A stretch of DNA of 5,710 bases from an uncultured Rikenellaceae bacterium (GCA_949284665.1 CASDWR010000230.1:1-5710), one strand, 5' to 3'; shown: positions 1-5,710, counted from the stretch's first letter. The notes: a model not told the origin generated them from the sequence alone. Program-made: numbers and translations.

Positions 1-754
1 GGGCGACCATGCCACCCTGAACATTAATCATGCGGGTAATTTCTTCTTTTGAATATTTGCCACTGAAGCAGAGCCGGACCAACGGTAGAGCCGTCAAGCC
101 TCCCGCACGTTCCGGAGAGAAAGGCCCTTCTCCGTCGAGCGCATTGTTTACATCCACAACCACACCATTCCTATGTGCTCCGACCGATATGCCGCCTCCG
201 AGATGGGCAACGATGAGATTCATCTCCTCATAATGACGGTTGCAACTTTCGGCATAATTGCGCGCGACGGCTTTTTGGTTCAGGGCATGGAATATCGAGA
301 CCCGTTGTATTTCGGGCAATCCGCTTATCCGTGCCACGTCCTGCAACTCATCTACGACGACAGGGTCGGCGATGAAAGCACGTGCTTGTCCCATGCGTGC
401 TATATCGTCAGCCAGCAAGGCTCCCAGGTTTGAGGCATGATGCCCCATCGGACGATGTTTCAGATCATCGATCATCCGGTCGTTCACTTCATAAACTCCC
501 GACCGGATGGGTTTGACCAGGCCGCCCCGTCCAATTACGGCGTCGAGTGTCGAGATGTCGATTCCTTGATCGTGGAGAGCGGAGACAATTATACCCTTAC
601 GAAAATCGAGTTGATCAATGACCGAGACATAACGTTTCAACTCCTCGGCCGAATGTCTGAGTGTGAGAGAAAGTATCTCCGTCGTGTTTTCGAAGAGGGC
701 CAGTTTTGTGGATGTAGAACCTGGATTGATGGCCAGGATAGTGAAATTTTTCAT
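1..754 (-). CDS. buk: Butyrate kinase (or branched-chain fatty acid kinase), 3' part missing at window edge
   Basis: The enzyme transfers phosphate between butyryl phosphate and ADP, making ATP and butyrate in the cytoplasm. It acts after Ptb. The 251 codons visible make up about 70% of the family's usual length of about 355 residues, and the gene leaves the window at its left edge without a stop. It belongs to the ASKHA acetate/butyrate kinase family. The phosphate-binding start reads INPGSTSTK (residues 9-17). Other family landmarks are GRGG (75-78), HHASNLGA (105-112), DPVVVDEL (130-137), VAHLGGGISVG (182-192) and NALDGEGPFSPERAGG (204-219). This wording is typical of Buk rather than AckA, which has CGSSSVKYQ and GFHGTSH instead. 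The ATG at 754 puts the N-terminal beta strand exactly where the family has it. It lies 15 bases after the ptb stop, so the two genes are surely cotranscribed. The natural substrate could be isobutyrate or isovalerate rather than butyrate; sequence alone does not decide this. Confidence 0.95.
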   Translation of the reverse strand, partial: MKNFTILAINPGSTSTKLALFENTTEILSLTLRHSAEELKRYVSVIDQLDFRKGIIVSALHDQGIDISTLDAVIGRGGLVKPIRSGVYEVNDRMIDDLKHRPMGHHASNLGALLADDIARMGQARAFIADPVVVDELQDVARISGLPEIQRVSIFHALNQKAVARNYAESCNRHYEEMNLIVAHLGGGISVGAHRNGVVVDVNNALDGEGPFSPERAGGLTALPLVRLCFSGKYSKEEITRMINVQGGMVA

Positions 755-769
755 TTGACGACGGTCGTG

Positions 770-1681
770 TTATTTGTTGGTTGACAGGCAACATGCCAAT
801 GCGATGGAATACAGTTTCGTCTCTCTTGTGTCACCCCGGGATGTGAGTACGCAAGGGACCTTGGTTCCGGTTACCACTCCTGCAAGATTGGCTTTGCAGA
901 GTTTCGTGCAACTTTTGAAGAATACGTTTCCTGCATCGATGTTGGGGAAAAGCAGACAATCCGCATCTCCTGCTACCGGACTGGAAAGTCGTTTGGTGAT
1001 GGCCGTTTCTTCGTCGATCGCCACGTCGAGTGCCAAAGGTCCGTCGATCAGGATATTGCTTCCCAACTGTCCCCTTTCGCCCATTTTGGCGATGAGGGCT
1101 GCTTCGACGGACGAGGTGACATTGGGCAACAGTTGTTCACTGGGAGCGATACAGGCGATCTTCGGTTTTTCGATCCCCAGTGCTCGCGCTGTAGATATCA
1201 GGTATCGGACCATCTGGCATTTTTGTTTGAAATCGGGGTAGGGTATGACGGCTACATCACTCACTAAAAGCAGTTTATGGTATCCAGGAATTTCGAGTGT
1301 GGCAACGTGGCTGAGTACACCCTTCGGAGGGACGAGCCCGTACTCTTTGGAGAGAATAGCGTGCATGTACTTGTCGGTTGAGACAAGTCCTTTCATCAGC
1401 AAGTCGCCTTCGCCTTCGCTTATCATGCGGACCGCACGTTCCACGCATTTCGTGTCGTTGTTTTCAGGTATGACGGTAAAACGGCTTGGGTCTATCCCCT
1501 TTTCATTGCATATTCTTTCGATTTCAGCGGGATTTCCGAATATCGTCGGCGCGACCAGTCCGGCTTCTACGGCGTCGTTTACCGCTTCTATCGTGTGGCA
1601 ATCCTGACCGTAAGCTACGATCAGTTTACGTACGCCCTGTGATCGGGCTGACTGAACGATGTCTGCTAAATGTCTGATCAT
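770..1681 (-). CDS. ptb: Phosphate butyryltransferase
   Basis: The enzyme exchanges CoA for phosphate on butyryl-CoA or similar short acyl-CoAs, giving the acyl phosphate used by the butyrate kinase encoded just downstream. The protein has 303 residues, the usual length for Ptb and shorter than Pta. Family landmarks follow in order: DLLMKGLVST (93-102), GVLSHVATLE (121-130), SDVAVIPYP (141-149), DGPLALDVAI (214-223), SPVAGDADCLLFPNIDAGN (234-252) and TSRGDTRETK (280-289). The DGPLALD and TSR-D--ETK blocks are the ones I know from clostridial Ptb. The ATG at 1681 starts a typical Ptb N-terminus, and no upstream start fits better. No Shine-Dalgarno sequence is visible in front of it. The protein holds 11 cysteines, against 4 in the longer Pta paralogue of this window. 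A terminator after ackA and a promoter-like sequence suggest that ptb is the first gene of its own transcript. Substrate range (butyrate or branched-chain acids) is open. Confidence 0.95.
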   Translation of the reverse strand: MIRHLADIVQSARSQGVRKLIVAYGQDCHTIEAVNDAVEAGLVAPTIFGNPAEIERICNEKGIDPSRFTVIPENNDTKCVERAVRMISEGEGDLLMKGLVSTDKYMHAILSKEYGLVPPKGVLSHVATLEIPGYHKLLLVSDVAVIPYPDFKQKCQMVRYLISTARALGIEKPKIACIAPSEQLLPNVTSSVEAALIAKMGERGQLGSNILIDGPLALDVAIDEETAITKRLSSPVAGDADCLLFPNIDAGNVFFKSCTKLCKANLAGVVTGTKVPCVLTSRGDTRETKLYSIALACCLSTNK

Positions 1682-1710
1682 AATGCGATGTGTTGTTTGG
1701 TTATGGCGGT

Positions 1711-1741
1711 TAAAGGTAACGATTCCATTTAAAAAAACAAG
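1711..1741 (-). promoter_or_regulatory. Candidate Bacteroidota-type promoter of ptb-buk
   Basis: On the minus strand, CTTG (1741-1738) is followed after exactly 19 bases by TACCTTTA (1718-1711). The Bacteroidota consensus is TTTG or TTG, 19-21 bases, then TAnnTTTG, so the -7 box misses only its last base. Transcription would begin near 1705 and give a leader of about 25 bases before the ptb ATG. The -33 box overlaps the base of the ackA terminator. The call rests on pattern and spacing only. Confidence 0.45.
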
Positions 1742-1771
1742 CGATCGAGAATAAATTTTTACTTCGATCGC
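1731..1771 (-). terminator. Rho-independent terminator after ackA
   Basis: Read on the minus strand, GCGATCGA (1771-1764) and its exact complement TCGATCGC (1748-1741) form an 8-bp stem around a 15-base, AT-rich loop. The stem is followed at once by TTGTTTTTTT (1740-1731). It begins 30 bases after the ackA stop. A perfect stem with a T-run directly after it, in the direction of ackA, is what an intrinsic terminator should look like. The loop is long, so termination could be partial. Confidence 0.75.
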
Positions 1772-1801
1772 CTGAATTTGGTAAATTTGTAATATTTCAG
1801 A

Positions 1802-3010
1802 TCATTTTTTAACAATATTGAAAGTATCCCGGGCAATTACCAACTCTTCATTGGTGGCGATTACGGCAACTTTTACTTTCGATTCGGGTTTGGTGATTAC
1901 GGTGTTTTGTCCGCGCACAGTAGCATTTAGCGTATGGTCGAAATCGATTCCAAGGAATTCCATGTTCGAACATACCGCATCTCGCATGGCACTGTCATTT
2001 TCTCCGACACCTCCCGTAAATACGATCAGGTCTACACCACCCATAGCGGCCGCATAGGCCCCGATGTATTTTTTGATTCGGTAGAAATAGACATTGAGGG
2101 CCAGTTGGGCACGTTCGTTTCCGGCATTTTTGGCTGCTTCAATATCACGCATGTCGGATGATATCCCTGTGATGCCAAGTACGCCCGATTCTTTATTGAG
2201 CATGTTCCACGTTTCGTCTTGGGTCATGTTCTCCTTTTTCCCGATGAAAGTGACAGCACCGGGATCGATCTCACCGCTGCGTGTCCCCATAACCAAACCA
2301 TCGACGGGAGTGAATCCCATCGAGGTATCCACACTTTTCCCGTTGAGGATGGCCGTTATTGAACCGCCGTTTCCGATGTGGCAAGTAACAAGTTTGGAAT
2401 GCTCGAAGTCCAAACCGGTCAAAGCACACCCTTGTTGGGCAACGAATTTGTGGCTGGTCCCGTGAAATCCGTAACGTCTTACACGGTATTGCTCGTAATA
2501 TTTGTAAGGCAATCCGTAAATAAAAGCCTTTGCTGGCATTGTCTGATGGAAGGACGTGTCGAAATTGGCCACCTGCGGAACGTCGGGTAAAAGTTCGCCG
2601 ATAGCATAAATTCCTTTCAGATTGGCGGGTATGTGAAGGGGAGCCAACTCTACGCACTCTTCGATCCGACGGATCACGTCTTTCGTAATCAGTGCACTCT
2701 GTTTGAAATATTCACCGCCGTGCACAACCCGATGGCCGACAGCCCCTATTTGATGCAACGATTCAACCACCCCCGTTTCGGGATCGGTAATAGCTTTGAT
2801 TATCAGATTTATCCCTTTCGTATGATCGGGAATCGCGGTTTTGATTTCCACGGGTTCCTTGCCTGTCGGCTTGTGGGTTAGGAGTCCGTTGTCAAGGCCG
2901 ATTCTCTCGACCAATCCTTTGGCCAGGAGTTTGTGTTCCGTGATGGCGTTCATTTCGATAACCTGATACTTTACCGAAGAACTGCCGCAATTCAGTACGA
3001 GAATAATCAT
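1802..3010 (-). CDS. ackA: Acetate kinase
   Basis: The enzyme makes ATP and acetate from acetyl phosphate and ADP, the last step of the Pta-AckA route in the cytoplasm. The protein is complete at 402 residues, the family's normal length. Landmarks in order: LVLNCGSSSVKYQ (4-16) with N7, S10 and S12 of the phosphate-binding start; GHRVVHGGE (92-100) with R94; HIPANL (126-131); FDTSFHQTMP (150-159) with D151; RRYGFHGTSH (178-187) with H183; CHIGNGGS (210-217); the signature around GLVMGTRSGEIDPG (238-251) with R244; FTGGVGEN (331-338); and ATNEEL (385-390). These match the catalytic Asn, Arg, His, Asp and Glu positions known from Methanosarcina acetate kinase. All are present, so the enzyme should be active. 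The ATG at 3010 follows a 54-base gap after pta and an A-rich stretch (AACAAGAAGAAACAACC) typical of Bacteroidota translation starts. No promoter is visible in that gap, so ackA is probably read together with pta. A terminator lies 30 bases downstream. Confidence 0.98.
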   Translation of the reverse strand: MIILVLNCGSSSVKYQVIEMNAITEHKLLAKGLVERIGLDNGLLTHKPTGKEPVEIKTAIPDHTKGINLIIKAITDPETGVVESLHQIGAVGHRVVHGGEYFKQSALITKDVIRRIEECVELAPLHIPANLKGIYAIGELLPDVPQVANFDTSFHQTMPAKAFIYGLPYKYYEQYRVRRYGFHGTSHKFVAQQGCALTGLDFEHSKLVTCHIGNGGSITAILNGKSVDTSMGFTPVDGLVMGTRSGEIDPGAVTFIGKKENMTQDETWNMLNKESGVLGITGISSDMRDIEAAKNAGNERAQLALNVYFYRIKKYIGAYAAAMGGVDLIVFTGGVGENDSAMRDAVCSNMEFLGIDFDHTLNATVRGQNTVITKPESKVKVAVIATNEELVIARDTFNIVKK

Positions 3011-3064
3011 GGTTGTTTCTTCTTGTTTTTTCAGTTCGATAGTCGATGGGTTCGGTCGAGTTGA

Positions 3065-4066
3065 CTATTGTCCGTTGGCCTGGCATACGGTGATGGCGAT
3101 CATGTTGACCACGTCATCTACGGAGCATCCTCTGGAGAGATCGTTTATCGGAGCGGCCATCCCTTGGAGAATCGGACCGATTGCTTCGGCATGTGCCATT
3201 CGCTGAACGAGTTTATAGGCGATATTGCCTGTTTCGAGTGTTGGGAATACCAGTACGTTGGCTTTGCCTGCGACCGGACTTCCGGGGGCTTTCTTGGCTG
3301 CAACGCTCTCGATCAGAGCGGCATCGGATTGGAGTTCGCCGTCGATTTGCAGGTCGGGTGCGGCCTGTTTTGCGAGTTGAGTTGCCTCTACCACCTTGTC
3401 GACCATTTCGTGTTTGGCAGATCCTTTCGTGGAGAAACTCAACATGGCGATCCGAGGTTCGAAACCGGCAATGGCACGGGTGGTCCGGGCCGTGATAACG
3501 GCAATTTGTGCCAGTTCCTGAGCCGTGGGGTTCGGCAGTACGGCACAGTCGGCGAACACCATGACACCGTCCTCTCCGAAACTCTTGTCCTGCAGCAACA
3601 TGACGAAAGCCCCCGATACTACGCTGATGTTCGGCAGGGTTTTGACATATTGGAATGCGGGACGAAGCACGTCGCTGGTGGCATTGTCGGCTCCGGCCAC
3701 TTCCCCGTCGGCATCTCCGGCCTTGACCATGACGGCACCCAGACAGAGTGGATTGAGCAACTGTTCGGCGGCAACCTCGGGAGTAACCCCTTTCGAACCT
3801 CGCAATGCGACCATCAGATCTATATAACGTTGTTTGTCCGGCAGGTTGGTGGGGTCGACAATTGTGGCGACGGCAATGTTTTTCAGCCCGAACTTTTGCG
3901 ATAGTTCCTTGATTTCATTCGGGTTACCGATCAATACGATTTCAGCCAGTCCTTCAGCGATTGCCCGATCCGCAGCTTTCAACGTTCTCTCTTCCGTTCC
4001 TTCCGGCAATACGATGCGTCTGGGGGAACTTTTGGCTTTGCCTTTGATTTTTTCTACGAAATTCAT
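3065..4066 (-). CDS. pta: Phosphate acetyltransferase (short form)
   Basis: The enzyme converts acetyl-CoA and phosphate into acetyl phosphate and CoA, feeding the acetate kinase encoded next. The protein has 333 residues: it is the short form made of the catalytic PTA_PTB domain only, without the N-terminal regulatory domains of the long enterobacterial enzyme. It opens with RRIVLPEGTEERTLKAA (16-32). It continues with AGADNATSDVLRPAFQ (124-139), SFSTKGSAKHE (210-220), IDGELQSDAA (241-250), SPVAGKANVLVFPTLETGN (263-281) and the C-terminal signature PINDLSRGCSVDDVV (306-320). S311, R312 and D318 correspond to the active-site Ser, Arg and Asp described for the Methanosarcina enzyme. The ATG at 4066 gives the standard N-terminus. 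It stands 16 bases after the crcB stop with no terminator or promoter between them, so pta is likely the second gene of a crcB-pta-ackA transcript. Confidence 0.98.
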   Translation of the reverse strand: MNFVEKIKGKAKSSPRRIVLPEGTEERTLKAADRAIAEGLAEIVLIGNPNEIKELSQKFGLKNIAVATIVDPTNLPDKQRYIDLMVALRGSKGVTPEVAAEQLLNPLCLGAVMVKAGDADGEVAGADNATSDVLRPAFQYVKTLPNISVVSGAFVMLLQDKSFGEDGVMVFADCAVLPNPTAQELAQIAVITARTTRAIAGFEPRIAMLSFSTKGSAKHEMVDKVVEATQLAKQAAPDLQIDGELQSDAALIESVAAKKAPGSPVAGKANVLVFPTLETGNIAYKLVQRMAHAEAIGPILQGMAAPINDLSRGCSVDDVVNMIAITVCQANGQ

Positions 4067-4082
4067 ATGGTATATGTTCTGT

Positions 4083-4460
4083 TTATTGTTTGATAATCTT
4101 GCTTCCTATTATTACCCCGAGCCACACACAGGCCAAACAGGCGAGTATGCTGGCAGCGATGTAGGCTGTGGCGGTCAGGTATGCTCCGTTCTTCATCAAT
4201 CGCAATGATTCGAGCGAAAAAGCGGAGAAGGTGGTGAACCCGCCGCAGAATCCGGTTGCCCCGAAGAGCAGCCAACTGCCCGAAGAGACGGACCCCATCA
4301 GCATTCCGATCAACAACGACCCTGTTGTATTGACCGAAAGGGTCCCCCACGGGAACGTGGACGAAGGGGCGGACCATATGGATACCACCGTCGAGAGACA
4401 ATACCTCAATGCACTCCCCGCGAATCCTCCGCAACCTACCAACAGCATCTCTTTAAACAT
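4083..4460 (-). CDS. crcB: Fluoride-specific ion channel CrcB/Fluc
   Basis: Fluc proteins sit in the cytoplasmic membrane as dual-topology dimers and let fluoride leak out of the cell. The protein has 125 residues with four hydrophobic segments, roughly 4-25, 37-58, 64-85 and 97-119. The family blocks are clear: GGFAGSALRY (11-20) with R19, FPWGTLSVNTTGSLLIG (36-52) with the pore Asn N44, and GATGFCGGFTTFSAFSLE (67-84) holding the TTFSxFS stretch of the fluoride path and central sodium site. I chose the ATG at 4460 over the one at 4490. The extra ten residues (MEETKVRVHT) are not part of the family core, and a perfect -7 promoter box at 4499-4492 would put the transcript start close to or inside those codons. 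If transcription starts further upstream, the 135-residue form is possible. The gene ends 16 bases before pta, so it probably leads the acetate operon. No crcB-type fluoride riboswitch was recognised in the short leader. Confidence 0.93.
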   Translation of the reverse strand: MFKEMLLVGCGGFAGSALRYCLSTVVSIWSAPSSTFPWGTLSVNTTGSLLIGMLMGSVSSGSWLLFGATGFCGGFTTFSAFSLESLRLMKNGAYLTATAYIAASILACLACVWLGVIIGSKIIKQ

Positions 4461-4491
4461 GGTATGCACTCGAACTTTTGTTTCCTCCATG

Positions 4492-4499
4492 CAAAGGTA
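4492..4499 (-). promoter_or_regulatory. Candidate -7 box of the crcB-pta-ackA transcript
   Basis: The minus strand reads TACCTTTG, a full match to the Bacteroidota -7 element TAnnTTTG, in the gap between the response regulator and crcB. No TTG is present 19-21 bases upstream, so the -33 half is missing or degenerate. Transcription would start near 4486, giving a leader of about 25 bases to the ATG at 4460. Confidence 0.45.
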
Positions 4500-4531
4500 A
4501 TCAAAAAAAGCTATGGTTGGTCATCCGAAAT

Positions 4532-5200
4532 TCAGTCTTCGTATTTGTATCCCACGCCTTTGATTGTAACGATATGTTTGTCGCCGATTTTTTCTCGCAG
4601 TTTACGGATGTGGACATCGATGGTCCGGTCGCCGACAATTACGTCATGTCCCCATACGGTGTCGTAAATTTCATCGCGGGAGAATACTTTTTGCGGCTTT
4701 GAATAGAGTAAGGCGAGCAGGTTGAATTCTTTTCTGGGGAGGAATATTTCACGGCCCTCTTTTCGGACGATGAAACGGTCTTTGTCAATGACGATTGAAT
4801 GGCCGGATTGCGAGGATGTGCCGGGAGCGTCGATGCGCTTGAGCATGGCTTTGATTCGGCTGACGAGCACTTTGACTCGAATGGGCTTGGTGATGTAGTC
4901 GTCTGCCCCGGCATCGAATCCGGCAATTTGCGACTCCTCTTCGCTTCGGGCGGAGAGGAACGTGATCAACGTATCGCGCAGTTGCGGATATTGCCTGATT
5001 TTTTCGCAAGTGGCAATCCCGTCCATCTCGGGCATCATCACATCGAGCAGGATCAGATGGGGAATGATTTTCAATGCAATTTCAACTGCCTCTTTCCCAT
5101 TGGTGGCAGTGTGTACTTCGTAACCTTCACGGATCAGATTATAGCTTACGAATTCCAGAATGTCGGTCTCGTCATCGACGAGCAGGATACGGTAAGTCAT
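4532..5200 (-). CDS. Two-component response regulator, OmpR/PhoB family
   Basis: This is a cytoplasmic DNA-binding regulator switched by phosphorylation. The 222-residue protein has a receiver domain (about 1-122) and a winged-helix Trans_Reg_C domain (about 134-222). In the receiver, D9 and D10 form the acidic pocket, D53 in LLDVMMPEMDG is the phosphate acceptor, S83 is the switch Ser/Thr, Y102 the switch aromatic, and K105 in ITKP the conserved Lys. In the output domain, RKEFNLLALL (156-165), VWGHDVIVGDRTIDVHIRKL (182-201, including the recognition helix) and IKGVGYKY (213-220, the wing) are standard. All key residues are intact. I start it at 5200, where MTYRILLVDDE gives the normal N-terminus and AGAAGG lies 10 bases upstream. 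The frame stays open to an ATG at 5320, but that adds 40 Lys-rich residues that look like leader sequence. No histidine kinase is next to it: crcB follows and a divergent gene lies behind. The target genes and signal cannot be told. Confidence 0.95.
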   Translation of the reverse strand: MTYRILLVDDETDILEFVSYNLIREGYEVHTATNGKEAVEIALKIIPHLILLDVMMPEMDGIATCEKIRQYPQLRDTLITFLSARSEEESQIAGFDAGADDYITKPIRVKVLVSRIKAMLKRIDAPGTSSQSGHSIVIDKDRFIVRKEGREIFLPRKEFNLLALLYSKPQKVFSRDEIYDTVWGHDVIVGDRTIDVHIRKLREKIGDKHIVTIKGVGYKYED

Positions 5201-5231
5201 GTTTTCGATGCCTTCTTTTCGATTGGCTCTG

Positions 5232-5239
5232 CAAAGTAA
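5232..5239 (-). promoter_or_regulatory. Weak candidate -7 box of the response regulator
   Basis: The minus strand reads TTACTTTG, one base off the TAnnTTTG consensus, 31 bases before the chosen ATG at 5200. No TTG is found at the -33 distance. If it is used, the transcript would start after the ATG at 5320 and support the shorter protein. Confidence 0.25.
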
Positions 5240-5319
5240 TGATTTTTCCACGAAAGAGCCGCCTTCTTTTTCGGAAATCTTTCTTTTTTTTGTTTTGCGC
5301 GCTTTTTTGCATGAAAACA

Positions 5320-5350
5320 TTGGGTAAATAGGGAAAATGAACTACTTTTG
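5320..5350 (+). promoter_or_regulatory. Promoter of the divergent acidic-protein gene
   Basis: TTG (5320-5322) is followed after 20 bases by TACTTTTG (5343-5350), a full match to the Bacteroidota TAnnTTTG box at the right spacing. Transcription would begin near 5356 and leave a leader of about 43 bases before the ATG at 5399. Both halves and the spacing fit, which makes this the best promoter candidate in the window. Confidence 0.6.
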
Positions 5351-5398
5351 TAAGTTACCTTGAAGGTATATGGGAAGATTCATAAAAAACGTTACGAG

Positions 5399-5710
5399 AT
5401 GGCTACTGAAAGATTAAACCAGTCTGTTCCGGAGGAACAAGTCAGCGAACAACATGTCGCTGAAGATATGCAAACGGATCCTAACGGGAAGCAAACGGCT
5501 TCCGAAGAGACACAGGCCGAGCAACCGTCGATGGAAGAGGAGACGGCCGGAGACATGACGGCTGAAACGGTAAATTTTGCAGACGAAGAGGCGGCTCTTG
5601 CGGCATCTGTCCCGGAGTTGAATCTGGACGATGAAGAGGATGAAATGGATGCCGAAACCGGGGTGGCTCCGGAAGAGGAGAACCGTGCGGCGGAAAGCAT
5701 TGCAGGGAAA
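5399..5710 (+). CDS. Acidic, probably disordered N-terminus of a larger protein, cut by window edge
   Basis: An open frame begins at ATG 5399 (MATERLNQSVPEEQ) and stays open for 104 codons to the right edge, with no stop seen. Of these residues 31 are Asp or Glu and only 4 are Lys or Arg. Ala, Thr, Gln, Ser and Pro are common, aromatic residues almost absent, and no folded domain, signal peptide or membrane segment is visible. This looks like a disordered acidic leader of a cytoplasmic protein. A good promoter stands in front, and an A-rich stretch (CATAAAAAAC) precedes the start. Bacteroidota DUF349 proteins often carry such an acidic N-terminal tail, so that is my first guess, but the diagnostic part lies outside the window. 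A minus-strand frame over the same bases (5700-5392) reads as Ser-rich protein and is a shadow of the GAA/GAG-rich codons. Existence of the gene is likely; its function is not established. Confidence 0.75.
   Translation, partial: MATERLNQSVPEEQVSEQHVAEDMQTDPNGKQTASEETQAEQPSMEEETAGDMTAETVNFADEEAALAASVPELNLDDEEDEMDAETGVAPEEENRAAESIAGK

Noticed and set aside
173..784. Plus-strand open frames at 173-433 and 437-784
   Set aside because: They are antisense to buk, which translates without interruption into a clear butyrate kinase over 251 codons.
774..1607. Two plus-strand open frames opposite ptb (774-1241 and 1245-1607)
   Set aside because: They are antisense shadows of ptb, whose family motifs run along its whole length. 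No promoter or start signal was seen for them.
3011..3064. Separate promoter or terminator between pta and ackA
   Set aside because: No TAnnTTTG box and no stable hairpin with a T-run are present on the minus strand. The gap holds only an A-rich leader for ackA.
3068..3904. Long plus-strand open frame of 278 codons opposite pta
   Set aside because: It lies wholly antisense to an unmistakable pta. The translation has no recognisable domain, and its openness follows from the codon use of pta.
4500..4531. Possible terminator after the response regulator (T-run 4509-4503 on the minus strand)
   Set aside because: The bases before the T-run form at best a 3-bp stem, too weak for an intrinsic terminator.
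4461..4531. Fluoride riboswitch in front of crcB
   Set aside because: The leader predicted from the -7 box is only about 25 bases, too short for the crcB-motif aptamer, and I could not recognise its conserved pseudoknot sequences in the gap.
5201..5320. 40-codon N-terminal extension of the response regulator
   Set aside because: Receiver domains of this family begin directly with a short strand such as MTYRILLVDDE. The extension is Lys-rich leader-like sequence, and the ATG at 5200 has a purine-rich stretch upstream.

Overview
The window looks like a chromosomal segment of an anaerobic, fermentative Bacteroidales bacterium. This rests on three things: protein-level resemblance of the genes to the Bacteroidota forms of their families, promoter-like sequences matching the Bacteroidota pattern (TTG or TTTG, about 20 bases, then TAnnTTTG), and A-rich leaders without a strong Shine-Dalgarno sequence. 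The genus cannot be fixed from this sequence alone.

Layout. Six genes lie on the minus strand. Read in their own direction they are: an OmpR/PhoB-type response regulator (5200 to 4532), the fluoride channel gene crcB (4460 to 4083), phosphate acetyltransferase pta (4066 to 3065), acetate kinase ackA (3010 to 1802), phosphate butyryltransferase ptb (1681 to 770) and butyrate kinase buk (754 to the left edge, incomplete). On the right, divergent from the response regulator, a plus-strand gene begins at 5399 and runs off the edge. Only its 104-residue, very acidic N-terminus is visible.

How the genes work together. pta-ackA turns acetyl-CoA into acetate, and ptb-buk turns butyryl-CoA or branched-chain acyl-CoA into the free acid. 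Each pair gains one ATP by substrate-level phosphorylation. The two pairs are paralogous: both transferases share an SPVAG-type C-terminal block, and both kinases share the ASKHA phosphate-binding start. A hairpin with a T-run after ackA, followed at once by a promoter-like sequence before ptb, suggests that crcB-pta-ackA and ptb-buk are two separate transcription units. crcB sits 16 bases before pta with a perfect -7 element in front of it, so the fluoride exporter probably leads the acetate operon. The response regulator has no histidine kinase beside it in this window.

No tRNA, rRNA, CRISPR array, insertion sequence or phage gene was seen. The genes are ordinary metabolic and housekeeping genes. 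The points of interest are in how they are arranged and in the control sites between them.
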